From: Bradyrhizobium sp. CB3481
Lineage (GTDB): Bacteria > Pseudomonadota > Alphaproteobacteria > Rhizobiales > Xanthobacteraceae
Assembly: GCF_029714305.1 (NCBI RefSeq)
Contig: NZ_CP121647.1
Coordinates: 186,001-250,000 of the forward strand
Direction of reading: 5' to 3'
Length of the DNA: 64,000 nucleotides
Numbering within the stretch: the first letter of the stretch is position 1; the number at the start of each line of letters is the position of its first letter. Positions 28,320 through 37,456 of this stretch are shown here, piece after piece. The notes under the pieces are model-generated. The model saw only the letters and a list, made by a program, of their open reading frames with translations. It had not been told where the DNA came from and made no database searches. Both the position numbers and the translations under genes were made by a program.

Positions 28320-28763
28320 CCGAACCCCTGTGTAATCCTGTGAATCCTGTGGAGCTTAACCGCGTTATCAGGCCCTGCGCCCCTGCCCCATGGATAACCC
28401 TCCGGTTTCTTCACAGGGCCCCCGCGAGGACAAGTCCGCCGTCTGCCGGCAATGATAATGAGAAGATGTGGATTTGTCTCTTGATAAGCTGGCCACGGAT
28501 CAGCGCAAGCAATTGATGCGCGTGGCGTTATGCCGATGGTCCGGAGGCCGGCCAAGATTTGCGGGGGATGTGAACAAGCCCTTAAGAGATTAGGGACCGC
28601 GTTGTGTGAGTCCAAATCACCGCTACTCAGACTCAAACCCCTAAGATTCTAAAATTATTAGTTTAGAGAAGCGGAGCTTTGCGGATATGTCTTGCGTCCC
28701 ACGTTGGCGGAGTTCTTTCGCAACGCTGAGGCATCACGAACGTTCCGGGACGAGACGGCTGCA
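28320..28763. other. Candidate chromosomal replication origin (oriC)
   Basis: This gene-free 444-bp region lies between divergent ppsR and hemJ, the conserved origin neighbourhood of alphaproteobacteria. Near its left end three CCTGTG units (about 28326, 28337 and 28346) are spaced about one helical turn. DnaA-box-like 9-mers matching TTATCCACA in seven positions occur at 28389-28397, 28407-28415, 28467-28475 and 28569-28577. GANTC methylation sites lie at 28342, 28608, 28630 and 28645. The AT-rich stretch 28641-28670 could be the unwinding element. No exact DnaA box was found, so this is a candidate based mainly on context. Confidence 0.65.
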
Positions 28764-29186
28764 ATGTATGAGTGGATCAAGGCGCTGCATGTGATCGCGG
28801 TCATCTCCTGGATGGCTGGCATGCTCTATCTGCCGCGGCTGTTCGTTTATCATTGCGAGGCCGAGATCGGATCGAAGCAGTCCGAGACTTTCAAGGTGAT
28901 GGAATGGCGGCTTTTGAAGCTGATCATCAACCCGGCGATGATGGTCACCTGGCTGGCCGGGCTCTACCTGGTGTGGAGCGGCCATTGGTACACGTCGCCC
29001 TGGTTTCACGCCAAGCTGACGCTGGTGCTCATCATGTCGGGCGTCCACGGCTTTTTTGTCCGCTGGGTCAAGGATTTCGCCGCTGACCGGAATACCAAAA
29101 GCCAGAAATTCTATCGTATTATCAATGAAATACCGACCGTCCTGATGATTTTCATCGTCATCCTGGTGATCGTGAAGCCGTTCTAG
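28764..29186 (+). CDS. hemJ: HemJ, protoporphyrinogen IX oxidase
   Basis: The 140-residue membrane protein of the CopD-like HemJ family has four spans and the family start MYEWIKALHVIAVISWMAGMLYLPRLFVYHC, including the conserved His. It oxidises protoporphyrinogen IX to protoporphyrin IX in heme synthesis. I start at ATG 28764, which gives the standard N-terminus; the frame is open to 28692. The ribosome site is weak. hemE, which lies by the origin in Caulobacter, is absent here. rho follows 253 bp downstream. Confidence 0.93.
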   Translation: MYEWIKALHVIAVISWMAGMLYLPRLFVYHCEAEIGSKQSETFKVMEWRLLKLIINPAMMVTWLAGLYLVWSGHWYTSPWFHAKLTLVLIMSGVHGFFVRWVKDFAADRNTKSQKFYRIINEIPTVLMIFIVILVIVKPF

Positions 29187-29439
29187 CCTCATTTTCGCTA
29201 GGCGGCCGGTTTCACACCAGCTTGCGAAGCAGCAAGCGATTTTCTATATTGTCTAAATCCCACCCTACGCAGGCGGATGTGGCTGCGTTCCGGCTCCTCA
29301 TTGGACCGGCCGCCGCATCAGGTTTGATGCCTCACCGGCGCTTTCCTTGCTCAGATCTGCGGACCTTCCTTTTTCCGTGGCCGCTTTTTCTCAAAGCCAC
29401 CTCGCACCCTTCCAGAAGACACCCCACAGGACGACCCCA

Positions 29440-30705
29440 ATGCGGGAAATGAAACTCCAAGACCTCAAATCGAAAACGCCGGCCGAGCTCGTCACGTTCG
29501 CCGAAGAGAGCGGGGTCGAAAATGCCAGCACCATGCGCAAGCAGGAGCTGATGTTCGCCATCCTCAAGCAGCTCGCGATCCAGGAAATCGATATTATCGG
29601 TGAAGGCGTCGTCGAGGTTCTCTCCGACGGCTTCGGCTTCCTCCGCTCTCCCGACGCCAACTACCTGCCCGGCCCCGACGACATCTATGTCTCGCCGTCG
29701 CAGATCCGCCGCTTCGGTCTTCGCACCGGTGACACCATCGAAGGCCATATCCGCAGCCCGAAAGAAGGCGAACGCTATTTCGCACTGCTCAAGGTCAACA
29801 CGCTCAATTTCGAAGATCCGGAAAAGTCCAAGCACAAGGTCAATTTCGACAACCTCACGCCGCTGTTTCCGGACCAACGCTTCCGCCTCGAGCTCGAAGA
29901 CCCGACGCGAAAAGATCTCTCTGCACGCGTGATCGACATCGTCGCGCCGATCGGCAAGGGCCAGCGCGCTTTGATCGTGGCGCCGCCGCGCACCGGCAAG
30001 ACGGTGCTGATGCAGAACATCGCGCACTCCATCACTGCCAATCATCCCGAATGCTATCTCATCGTTCTTCTGATCGACGAGCGTCCGGAAGAAGTCACGG
30101 ACATGCAGCGCTCGGTGAAGGGCGAGGTGGTGTCGTCGACCTTCGACGAACCCGCCGTGCGTCACGTCCAGGTCGCCGAGATGGTGATCGAGAAGGCGAA
30201 GCGCCTGGTTGAGCACGGCCGCGATGTCGTGATCCTGCTCGACTCGATCACGCGTCTGGGCCGCGCTTACAACACGGTGGTGCCGTCATCCGGCAAGGTG
30301 CTGACCGGCGGTGTCGATGCCAACGCGTTGCAGCGGCCGAAGCGATTCTTCGGCGCCGCGCGAAACATCGAGGAGGGCGGTTCGCTCACCATCATCGCGA
30401 CCGCGCTGGTCGATACGGGCAGCCGCATGGACGAAGTCATCTTCGAAGAGTTCAAGGGCACCGGTAACTCCGAACTGATCCTCGACCGCAAGGTCTCGGA
30501 CAAGCGGACCTTCCCGGCGATCGACATCTCGCGCTCCGGCACGCGCAAGGAAGAGCTGATCACCGATCCGCAGCTCCTGAAGAAGATGTATGTGCTGCGC
30601 CGGATCCTCAATCCGATGGGCACGATGGATGCGATCGACTTCCTGCTCGACAAGCTCCGCAACACCAAGAACAACTCGGAGTTCTTCGACTCCATGAACA
30701 CCTGA
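29440..30705 (+). CDS. rho: Transcription termination factor Rho
   Basis: The protein of 421 residues has the Rho N-terminal domain ([20 protein letters not shown]), the cold-shock-like RNA-binding domain ([20 protein letters not shown]), Walker A APPRTGKT (181-188), Walker [17 protein letters not shown] and the secondary RNA site [12 protein letters not shown]. It is a hexameric RNA helicase that ends transcription. The start ATG 29440 gives the family N-terminus; the longer frame from 29347 is rejected. A strong intrinsic terminator follows the stop. Confidence 0.98.
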   Translation: MREMKLQDLKSKTPAELVTFAEESGVENASTMRKQELMFAILKQLAIQEIDIIGEGVVEVLSDGFGFLRSPDANYLPGPDDIYVSPSQIRRFGLRTGDTIEGHIRSPKEGERYFALLKVNTLNFEDPEKSKHKVNFDNLTPLFPDQRFRLELEDPTRKDLSARVIDIVAPIGKGQRALIVAPPRTGKTVLMQNIAHSITANHPECYLIVLLIDERPEEVTDMQRSVKGEVVSSTFDEPAVRHVQVAEMVIEKAKRLVEHGRDVVILLDSITRLGRAYNTVVPSSGKVLTGGVDANALQRPKRFFGAARNIEEGGSLTIIATALVDTGSRMDEVIFEEFKGTGNSELILDRKVSDKRTFPAIDISRSGTRKEELITDPQLLKKMYVLRRILNPMGTMDAIDFLLDKLRNTKNNSEFFDSMNT

Positions 30706-30727
30706 GCCGCGAGATAAGGCTTGGGGG

Positions 30728-30759
30728 AGGGCGCCTCGCACCGCGGGGGCGCCCTTTTT
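30728..30759 (+). terminator. Intrinsic terminator after rho
   Basis: A perfect 8-bp GC-rich stem (AGGGCGCC and GGCGCCCT) with a 12-base loop is followed by a run of T at 30755-30759. It lies 23 bp after the rho stop codon, so rho itself ends at a Rho-independent site. Confidence 0.85.
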
Positions 30760-30785
30760 CATGCCGCCGAGCCAGAAGCCCGAAA

Positions 30786-30804
30786 TTATTGATTGGTTAA
30801 CCAT
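30786..30804. promoter_or_regulatory. CtrA-like box upstream of mnmE
   Basis: The sequence TTAT-N7-TTAACCAT differs from the CtrA box TTAA-N7-TTAA at one position and includes the extended TTAACCAT half-site. It lies about 157 bp before mnmE in an AT-rich spacer and could control the mnmE-mnmG-rsmG-parA-parB series. Matches to such a short site can occur by chance. Confidence 0.35.
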
Positions 30805-30960
30805 ATAAAGTATTGAATTTTATGCGGTTTGGTCTCTTGCGGCGATGCCCGGTTACAAAAACGCGAAAACAACCCCATGCACAGTAGAATGAGCCCGGAC
30901 CTGCTTTGCCGCTCGCGCTGAATCGCGTTGCCTTTTCAGGACCTCCCGGACAAATAGGCC

Positions 30961-32298
30961 ATGCATCCGCGGGACCAGACCATTTTCGCTTTGTCCTCAG
31001 GCCAGCCGCCGAGCGCGATTGCCTTGGTGCGCGTCTCCGGCCCGCAGGCTGGAAAGGTCGTCATAGCGCTGGCCGGCAAAACGCCGTCGCCGCGAATGGC
31101 CACCCGCGCCCTGCTTCGTGACCTCAGCCAGCGGCCGATCGACGATGCCGTGGTGCTGTGGTTTCCGGGTCCGGCGAGCGCGACGGGCGAAGACGTTGCG
31201 GAGTTTCATATCCATGGCGGGCGGGCGGTGCTCGCGGCGTTATTCGCGACACTGTCCGAATTCGAAAATGTTCGGCCGGCCGAGCCCGGAGAATTTACCC
31301 GGCGCGCGTTCGAGAACGGCAAGCTCGATCTCACCGAGGCCGAAGGCCTCGACGATCTCATCCACGCCGATACCGACAGGCAGCGCCGCCAGGCGCTGCG
31401 CCAGTTGAAAGGACTGCTCGGCGACAAGGCGCGCGACTGGCGCGCGCGGATTATCGAGGCCTCCGCCTTGATCGAAGCCGGAATCGATTTCTCCGATGAG
31501 GGCGACGTGCCGGCAGAGTTGATTGCGCCGGCGCTGGCAAAGGTGGGGGCGCTGCTGACGGAGATCGAGGAAGTCCTGGCGGAGCAGGGGCGCAGCGAAC
31601 GCCTGCGCGATGGCCTGGTTATCGCGATCGCGGGACCGCCGAACGTCGGCAAGTCGACGCTGATGAATCAACTCGCACGCCGCGAGGTCGCGATCGTGTC
31701 ACCGCATGCCGGCACGACGCGCGACGTCATCGAAGTGCAGCTCGACCTCGATGGCTATCCAGTGACGGTGATCGACACCGCGGGCATTCGCGCGACCGAC
31801 GATCCGGTAGAGCAGGAGGGTGTTCGCCGCGCCCGCGCCCGGGCGGCCGATGCGGATCTTGTGCTGTGGCTGGCGGACTCATTGGACGTCGAGCGTGAAG
31901 GGCAGGGCGACACGGCTGCACCGGTCTGGCTGATCCGCAACAAGATCGATCTCGATGGAGAGGATCGGCCAGTGGCCGAGTCGTCCGATGGCCGGGTTTT
32001 CCGCATTTCGGCCCGCCGTGGCGACGGCTTGCCGGAACTGATCGCGGCCGTAGTCGGATTTGCGCAAATCTATTTCGGGAGCGGCGAGGGCGGACTGATC
32101 GGCCGGACCCGGCAGCGAAAGCTGTTGCAGGAGACGGCGGAGGCGCTGCGCCGTTGTGTTGAGGTCATCGAAGAGGGCGAAGAGCTCGCCGCGGAAGAGT
32201 TGCGTGCGGCGGCCTACTCCCTTGGGCGATTGCTCGGACGGGTCGATGTCGAGGATATTCTCGACGTGATCTTCCGGGAGTTCTGTGTAGGTAAGTAA
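30961..32298 (+). CDS. mnmE: MnmE, tRNA-modifying GTPase
   Basis: The 445-residue protein has the N-terminal tetrahydrofolate-binding domain ([20 protein letters not shown]), a helical domain, and an inserted GTPase domain with G1 GPPNVGKS (225-232), G3 DTAGIR and G4 NKID. The C-terminus is FCVGK, a variant of the usual FCIGK with the catalytic Cys kept. With MnmG it forms the cmnm5 modification on wobble uridine of certain tRNAs. mnmG follows 121 bp later across two parS sites. Confidence 0.98.
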   Translation: MHPRDQTIFALSSGQPPSAIALVRVSGPQAGKVVIALAGKTPSPRMATRALLRDLSQRPIDDAVVLWFPGPASATGEDVAEFHIHGGRAVLAALFATLSEFENVRPAEPGEFTRRAFENGKLDLTEAEGLDDLIHADTDRQRRQALRQLKGLLGDKARDWRARIIEASALIEAGIDFSDEGDVPAELIAPALAKVGALLTEIEEVLAEQGRSERLRDGLVIAIAGPPNVGKSTLMNQLARREVAIVSPHAGTTRDVIEVQLDLDGYPVTVIDTAGIRATDDPVEQEGVRRARARAADADLVLWLADSLDVEREGQGDTAAPVWLIRNKIDLDGEDRPVAESSDGRVFRISARRGDGLPELIAAVVGFAQIYFGSGEGGLIGRTRQRKLLQETAEALRRCVEVIEEGEELAAEELRAAAYSLGRLLGRVDVEDILDVIFREFCVGK

Positions 32299-32312
32299 CA
32301 CTTCCTTACCCA

Positions 32313-32328
32313 TGTTTCACGTGAAACA
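32313..32328. promoter_or_regulatory. parS site 1, perfect match
   Basis: TGTTTCACGTGAAACA is the exact 16-bp consensus ParB-binding centromere site. It lies 15 bp after the mnmE stop, about 3.6 kb from the candidate oriC and about 3.8 kb before parB. Confidence 0.95.
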
Positions 32329-32347
32329 TGGCCGAGTCGGAACCCGG

Positions 32348-32363
32348 CGTTTCACGTGAAACA
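32348..32363. promoter_or_regulatory. parS site 2, one mismatch
   Basis: CGTTTCACGTGAAACA matches the consensus at 15 of 16 positions. Its centre is 35 bp from that of site 1, so ParB dimers on the two sites could contact each other. It is within the mnmE-mnmG spacer. Confidence 0.92.
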
Positions 32364-32419
32364 AATGCTTAAGCAAACTTCTGCTTTCCGGTCTTGCGAC
32401 TTGGGGATAGAAACCCGCC

Positions 32420-34303
32420 ATGATTTCCCAGGCAGACTCCTTCGACGTCATTGTCATCGGTGGCGGCCATGCCGGCTGCGAGGCCGCGAGCGCGGCTGCG
32501 CGGATGGGAGCGAAGACGGCGCTGGTGACTCATCGTTTCTCCACGGTCGGAGCGATGTCTTGCAATCCCGCCATTGGGGGTCTCGGCAAGGGTCATCTGG
32601 TCCGCGAAGTCGATGCGCTAGATGGCTTGATGGGCCGGGTCGCCGACGCCGGAGGCATCCAGTTTCGGATGCTGAACCGCCGTAAGGGCCCGGCCGTTCG
32701 TGGACCCCGCGCCCAGGCAGATCGCAAGCTTTACGCCGCCGCCATGCAGACCGCGATCCGGCAGACTGCCAATCTCAGCGTGGTCGAAGGCGAGGCGGAT
32801 GAGCTAATCGTCTCGAACGGTCGGGTCACCGGAATTCGTCTCGGCGATGGCCGGACGTTGAGCGCCGGCGCCGTGGTGATCACGACCGGAACCTTTCTTC
32901 GCGGCCTGATCCATCTCGGCGAGAAGAACTGGCCCGCGGGTCGGGTCGGGGAGGCGCCAGCCATGGGGCTTTCCGCCTCGTTCGAGCGGGCCGGCTTTAC
33001 CCTCGGACGTCTGAAGACCGGGACGCCGCCGCGGCTCGACGGCACCACCATCGACTGGTCTGCGGTCGAGATGCAGCCCGGCGACGATCCGCCGGAGCCA
33101 TTCTCGGTCATGACCGACCGGATTACGACGCCGCAAATCCAGTGCGGGATCACCCGGACGACGCCGGCGACCCATGAGGTGATCCGCGCCAACGTGCATC
33201 GCTCGCCGATGTATTCCGGCCAGATCAAGAGCAGCGGCCCGCGCTATTGTCCGTCGATCGAGGACAAGATCGTCAAGTTCGGCGACCGTGACGGCCATCA
33301 GATCTTCCTGGAGCCGGAGGGGCTCGACGACCCCACGGTCTATCCTAACGGTATCTCCACCTCGCTGCCGGAGGAAGTTCAGCTCGCGATCCTCGCCAGC
33401 ATTCCCGGCCTTGAGCGGGTCAGAATGGTCCGGCCGGGCTATGCCATTGAGTACGACCATGTCGATCCCCGCGAGCTCGACCCGACGCTGCAGACCAAGC
33501 GCGTGCCAGGTCTTTTCCTGGCCGGACAGATCAACGGCACGACGGGATATGAGGAGGCGGCGGCGCAGGGAATCGTGGCCGGCCTCAACGCGGCCCTGGC
33601 GGCTGGTGGCACTGACCCCATCGTGTTCGACAGGGCCGACGGCTATCTCGGCGTGATGATCGATGATCTCGTGACCCGCGGCATAACAGAGCCATACCGG
33701 ATGTTCACCTCGCGGGCCGAATACCGCCTGACCCTGCGGGCCGACAATGCGGATCAGCGGCTGACCGATAAGGGGATCGCGCTGGGCTGCGTCGGCCCGA
33801 CGCGTACCCAGCGGCATCGGGACAAGATGGCTGCGCTGGCGGCGGCGAAGGCGCTGGCCAAATCGCTGACGATGACTCCCAATGAAGCGGCCAAGCATGG
33901 CCTGGCGCTCAACCGGGACGGCCATCGCCGCTCGGCTTTTGAGTTGCTGGCCTATCCCGAGATCGACTGGATGACCCTGCGCGGCATCTGGCCGGAACTC
34001 TCGGCCATCGATCCGGCCATCGCCGTCCACCTTGAGATCGACGCCAAGTACGATGTCTATCTCAAGCGCCAGACCGCTGACGTCGATGCCTTCCGGCGCG
34101 ACGAAGGCCTGGTCCTGACCGGCATCGATTATGGGGATGTGCCGGGGCTCTCGAACGAGGCGCGCGCCAAACTGGAGGCGGCAAAGCCGCGAACCGTGGG
34201 GCAGGCGGGCCGGCTCGACGGGTTGACGCCGGCGGCGCTGGGAATCTTGGCGGCCTATCTGCACCGCGAGGCGCGCCGGAAGAATTCGCGAGCGACAGCG
34301 TAA
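32420..34303 (+). CDS. mnmG: MnmG, FAD-dependent tRNA-modifying enzyme
   Basis: The 627-residue protein has the FAD-binding Rossmann motif [12 protein letters not shown] at residues 11-22, [22 protein letters not shown], and the GidA signatures [11 protein letters not shown] and [16 protein letters not shown]. The C-terminal helical domain binds MnmE. It supplies reducing chemistry for cmnm5U34 formation. It follows two parS sites and precedes a third; rsmG comes next. Length is normal. Confidence 0.98.
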   Translation: MISQADSFDVIVIGGGHAGCEAASAAARMGAKTALVTHRFSTVGAMSCNPAIGGLGKGHLVREVDALDGLMGRVADAGGIQFRMLNRRKGPAVRGPRAQADRKLYAAAMQTAIRQTANLSVVEGEADELIVSNGRVTGIRLGDGRTLSAGAVVITTGTFLRGLIHLGEKNWPAGRVGEAPAMGLSASFERAGFTLGRLKTGTPPRLDGTTIDWSAVEMQPGDDPPEPFSVMTDRITTPQIQCGITRTTPATHEVIRANVHRSPMYSGQIKSSGPRYCPSIEDKIVKFGDRDGHQIFLEPEGLDDPTVYPNGISTSLPEEVQLAILASIPGLERVRMVRPGYAIEYDHVDPRELDPTLQTKRVPGLFLAGQINGTTGYEEAAAQGIVAGLNAALAAGGTDPIVFDRADGYLGVMIDDLVTRGITEPYRMFTSRAEYRLTLRADNADQRLTDKGIALGCVGPTRTQRHRDKMAALAAAKALAKSLTMTPNEAAKHGLALNRDGHRRSAFELLAYPEIDWMTLRGIWPELSAIDPAIAVHLEIDAKYDVYLKRQTADVDAFRRDEGLVLTGIDYGDVPGLSNEARAKLEAAKPRTVGQAGRLDGLTPAALGILAAYLHREARRKNSRATA

Positions 34304-34309
34304 AGAATC

Positions 34310-34325
34310 TGTTTCACGTGAAACG
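34310..34325. promoter_or_regulatory. parS site 3, one mismatch
   Basis: TGTTTCACGTGAAACG matches the parS consensus at 15 of 16 positions. It lies 6 bp after the mnmG stop, before rsmG. A GTG inside this site at 34318 opens a longer rsmG frame but is unlikely to be a real start. Confidence 0.92.
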
Positions 34326-34407
34326 GGCAGGGCGATTGCATCGTCACGGCCGGGCGTGGGGCGACCCGCTCGTCCAATGGCCGACTTTCAGCGAGCAACT
34401 TTCAGAC

Positions 34408-35100
34408 ATGAGCAAAACGCCAACGGCAATTCTCCCCTCGGCCGCGGACAAGGCGGAGGCACTCGCGCTCACGCCCGTCTCGCCTCAAACGGTCGAGCGG
34501 CTCGATCGCTACGTCGCTCTGCTCCTGGAGTGGCAGGCCAAGACGAATCTCGTTGCGCCCTCCACGCTTCCCAATCTCTGGACGCGCCACATCGCCGATT
34601 CGCTGCAGCTTCTCGACCTTGCGCCGTCGGCCAAAACCTGGGTCGACTTCGGGAGCGGTGGCGGTTTCCCCGGCGTGGTGCTGGCGTCTGCTCTGGCGGA
34701 GACGCTGGGTGCCAATGTCCATCTGGTCGAGCGCAACGCCAAGAAAGCAGCATTTCTGCGCGAGGCCGTGCGCATAACTTCTGCACCTGCAACCGTGCAT
34801 TTGGCGGGAATCGGGGATATTGTGGATAGAATTGGCAGCCGCGTCGATTGCGTCACTGCACGGGCGCTGGCTCCATTACATCAGCTTGTCGGCTTTGCGG
34901 AGCCGTTTGTGAGCAATGGCGCTAAAGCGCTGTTTCTTAAGGGCCAAGATGTAGAGGCTGAATTGACTGAAGCCGCTATATATTGGAATATTGAACCGCG
35001 ACTCTATTCCAGCCGCACGGGCGGGCACGGCTGGATCGTCGAACTCGATCGGATCGAGCGACGCAACCCTTCCGCGATCACACATGGCGATCGGGCATGA
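34408..35100 (+). CDS. rsmG: RsmG, 16S rRNA (guanine-527-N7)-methyltransferase
   Basis: The 230-residue SAM-dependent methyltransferase has WTRHIADSLQLLDL, the SAM loop WVDFGSGGGFPGVVLA and the acidic LVERNAKKAAFLRE segment, all standard for GidB/RsmG. It methylates G527 in 16S rRNA, a modification that affects streptomycin sensitivity. I chose ATG 34408 because the extra 30 residues of the longer frame begin inside a parS site. Its stop overlaps the parA start (ATGA). Confidence 0.96.
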   Translation: MSKTPTAILPSAADKAEALALTPVSPQTVERLDRYVALLLEWQAKTNLVAPSTLPNLWTRHIADSLQLLDLAPSAKTWVDFGSGGGFPGVVLASALAETLGANVHLVERNAKKAAFLREAVRITSAPATVHLAGIGDIVDRIGSRVDCVTARALAPLHQLVGFAEPFVSNGAKALFLKGQDVEAELTEAAIYWNIEPRLYSSRTGGHGWIVELDRIERRNPSAITHGDRA

Positions 35101-35948
35101 GCGAATTAGATCAGTTATATCAACAAGATAGGGACGAAACTCCACCGCCCCATCCACGCATCCTGTCGCTGGCCAATCAGAAGGGCGGCGTGGGAAAGAC
35201 GACCACGGCGATCAACCTCGGCACCGCGCTTGCGGCGATTGGCGAGCGTGTCCTGATCGTCGACCTTGATCCGCAGGGCAACGCCTCGACCGGTCTCGGC
35301 ATCGATCGTCGTAATCGCAACTGCTCGACCTACGATGTGCTGATCGGCGAAGCACCGCTGCGCGATGCCGTGGTGGCCACCGCGGTGCCGCGGCTGCACA
35401 TCGCCTCCTCGACCATGGACCTGTCCGGCCTCGAGCTCGAACTCGGCACGACACCGGGCCGCGCGTTCCGCCTGCGCGATGCGATCGCGGCGCTGAACAA
35501 GAATGCCGCGCCAGATACCGACTACACCTATGTGCTGATCGATTGCCCGCCCTCGCTCAACCTTCTCACGGTCAACGCGATGGCGGCGTCGGATGCGATC
35601 CTGGTGCCGCTGCAGTGCGAGTTCTTCGCCCTCGAAGGTCTGTCGCAATTGTTGCAGACGGTGGAGCAGGTGCGCTCGACGCTCAACCCGAACCTGTCGA
35701 TCCACGGCATCGTGCTGACCATGTTCGACTCGCGCAACAATTTGTCGAACCAGGTCGTTGCCGACGTCCGGCAGTTCATGGGCGGCAAGGTCTACGACAC
35801 CATGATCCCGCGCAACGTGCGCATCTCCGAGGCGCCGTCCTACGGCAAGCCGGTGCTGGTCTACGATCTCAAATGCGTCGGCAGCGAAGCGTATCTGAAG
35901 CTCGCGACCGAAGTGATCCAGCGCGAGCGCGATCTAAGGACGCATTGA
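35097..35948 (+). CDS. parA: ParA, chromosome partitioning ATPase
   Basis: The 283-residue Walker-type ATPase has the deviant P-loop KGGVGKTTTAINLG (from residue 29), VDLDPQGNASTGLG and the switch LIDCPPSLNLLT. A short N-terminal extension precedes the P-loop and there is no DNA-binding domain, as in chromosomal ParA/Soj proteins. It drives segregation of ParB-parS complexes and is essential in Caulobacter. It is coupled to rsmG by a 4-bp overlap and separated from parB by a palindromic repeat. Confidence 0.97.
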   Translation: MSELDQLYQQDRDETPPPHPRILSLANQKGGVGKTTTAINLGTALAAIGERVLIVDLDPQGNASTGLGIDRRNRNCSTYDVLIGEAPLRDAVVATAVPRLHIASSTMDLSGLELELGTTPGRAFRLRDAIAALNKNAAPDTDYTYVLIDCPPSLNLLTVNAMAASDAILVPLQCEFFALEGLSQLLQTVEQVRSTLNPNLSIHGIVLTMFDSRNNLSNQVVADVRQFMGGKVYDTMIPRNVRISEAPSYGKPVLVYDLKCVGSEAYLKLATEVIQRERDLRTH

Positions 35949-35953
35949 AAAAT

Positions 35954-36034
35954 GTAGGATGGGTAGAGCGAAGCGAAACCCATTAAGGTGCGCGACGAAG
36001 GTGATGGGTTTCGCGTCCGCTCTACCCATCCTAC
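35954..36034. repeat. GTAGGATGGG-type palindromic element, copy 1 (81 bp)
   Basis: The ends GTAGGATGGGTAGAG and CTCTACCCATCCTAC are perfect inverted repeats, and CGAAACCCAT pairs with ATGGGTTTCG inside, so nearly the whole element can fold. It separates parA and parB. A second copy is at 62331-62414. Confidence 0.92.
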
Positions 36035-36100
36035 GCACGGTCGCAAATCAATCGAATTCTGTAGTGGAGTAATTGAGTGAATCCGAGGGAGCTGGCGGCG

Positions 36101-36985
36101 ATGGCCGACAAAACAGGTTCGCGACTGGGCCGTGGCCTCGCAAGTCTGATCGGAGATGTCGGTGGCGAGACCGCGCATGTCGAGCGGCCGCGTAATCAGC
36201 GCAAGGTGCCGATCGAGTTTCTCAAGCCCAACCCGCGCAACCCGCGCCGGACCTTTTCCGATACCGAGCTCGGCGAACTCGCCAGCTCGGTCAAGCAGCA
36301 CGGCGTGATCCAGCCGATCGTGGTCCGTCCGGTGAAGGGCGCCCAGGATCGCTACGAGATCATCGCCGGCGAACGGCGCTGGCGCGCCGCGCAGCTTGCC
36401 AGCCTGCACGAGGTGCCGATCGTTCCGATCGAGGTCAGCGATAGCGACGCTCTCGAGATCATGATCATCGAGAACGTGCAGCGCGAAGACCTCAACGCGA
36501 TGGAAGAGGCGCAGGGCTATCACGCGCTGGCCGACGAGTTCAAACGCAGCCAGGAAGAGATCGCCAGGGAAGTCGGCAAGAGCCGCAGCCACGTCGCCAA
36601 CATGATGCGGCTGACGAAATTGCCGGCGGAAGTGCAGGCGCTTATTTCGAACGGCGAATTGTCGGCCGGCCATGCCCGCGCCTTGATCGGCGTGCCCGAT
36701 CCGCTCGCGGCGGCCAAGCGCATCGTCGCCGAAGGCCTCAACGTCCGTCAGACCGAGGCGCTCGCCCATGAAGAAGGCGTGCCGGAGCGCAAGCCGCAGA
36801 AGGCGCGCAGCGGCGGTGGAGCTAAGACGAAGGATCCCGACACCATCGCGCTGGAGAAGCGCGTTTCCGATGCGCTCGGCCTGAACGTCACCGTCAACCA
36901 CCGCGACCCCGGCGGCTCCGTCCAGATCAGCTACCGCAACCTCGAGCAGCTCGACGAGGTGATGCGGCGGCTGGAGGGGAAATGA
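36101..36985 (+). CDS. parB: ParB, chromosome partitioning and parS-binding protein
   Basis: The protein of 294 residues has the ParB CTPase motifs (NPRNPRRTF, GERRWRAAQLA and IIENVQREDLNAMEEAQGY), the helix-turn-helix region (QEEIAREVGKSRSHVANMMRL) and a C-terminal dimerisation domain. It loads on parS as a CTP-dependent clamp. I chose ATG 36101 with GAGGGA upstream; GTG 36077 with its own GGAG is a real alternative adding eight residues. The three parS sites in this window should be its targets. Confidence 0.96.
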   Translation: MADKTGSRLGRGLASLIGDVGGETAHVERPRNQRKVPIEFLKPNPRNPRRTFSDTELGELASSVKQHGVIQPIVVRPVKGAQDRYEIIAGERRWRAAQLASLHEVPIVPIEVSDSDALEIMIIENVQREDLNAMEEAQGYHALADEFKRSQEEIAREVGKSRSHVANMMRLTKLPAEVQALISNGELSAGHARALIGVPDPLAAAKRIVAEGLNVRQTEALAHEEGVPERKPQKARSGGGAKTKDPDTIALEKRVSDALGLNVTVNHRDPGGSVQISYRNLEQLDEVMRRLEGK

Positions 36986-36989
36986 CGCT

Positions 36990-37072
36990 GTCATTGCGAG
37001 GAGCTACAGCGACGAAGCAATCCATCTATCCCCGTGCGGTGAGATGGATTGCTTCGCTCCGCTCGCAATGAC
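36990..37072. repeat. GTCATTGCGAG-type palindromic element (83 bp)
   Basis: The ends GTCATTGCGAG and CTCGCAATGAC are perfect inverted repeats, and GAAGCAATCCATCT pairs with AGATGGATTGCTTC inside. It fills the convergent gap after parB. It is one of four different palindromic designs in this window. Confidence 0.9.
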
Positions 37073-37103
37073 GGCGGAGAACGACGGCGTGAAGCGGTGA
37101 GCC

Positions 37104-37454
37104 TCAGCGAAACTCGGCGACGATCCCGATCTCGCCGACGATGGCTTCGTTGAAGGCCGTCAATTCCTCAGCGGGAATCCAGTATTCCGAATGCGCGGCG
37201 CCGCCGGCTTTCTGGACGTCATATTTTTCCAGAAAATCCCGCCTGACCTGAAAACGAGTGACATAGCCAGAGCCACTGGCCGGCACATTCCAGTCGCGGG
37301 CGATCTTTACGGCATATTCTTCCGACAGCACGGGATAGAAGATGGGTTGCTCCGGCAGCCGTGGTGGAAACACGCGCATGCCGCTTTTGCGGATCAATTC
37401 CAGCTCGGTTGGTCCAACCGGGCGCCAGAGGGTGACGACATCTCCACCCGGCAT
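37104..37454 (-). CDS. Small conserved protein of a family sometimes labelled ADP-ribosylation/crystallin J1
   Basis: The 116-residue product starts at ATG 37454, two bases after the holA stop, so the two are likely cotranslated. The pattern VTLWRPVGPTELELIRKSG, FPPRLPEQPIFYPVLSEEYA, ARDWNVP and EYWIPAEELTAFNEAIVGEI recalls a widespread small-protein family that databases sometimes label ADP-ribosylation/crystallin J1. I know no demonstrated activity for that family and no catalytic triad can be read from the sequence. Why it is tied to holA is unclear. Confidence 0.75.
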   Translation of the reverse strand: MPGGDVVTLWRPVGPTELELIRKSGMRVFPPRLPEQPIFYPVLSEEYAVKIARDWNVPASGSGYVTRFQVRRDFLEKYDVQKAGGAAHSEYWIPAEELTAFNEAIVGEIGIVAEFR

Positions 37455-37456
37455 CG

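Noticed and set aside
28646..28668. TTCTAAA ... TTTAGAG as an Irr-type iron control element for hemJ
   Set aside because: The half-sites are in the reverse order to the Irr element as I know it; it is better viewed as part of the AT-rich origin segment.
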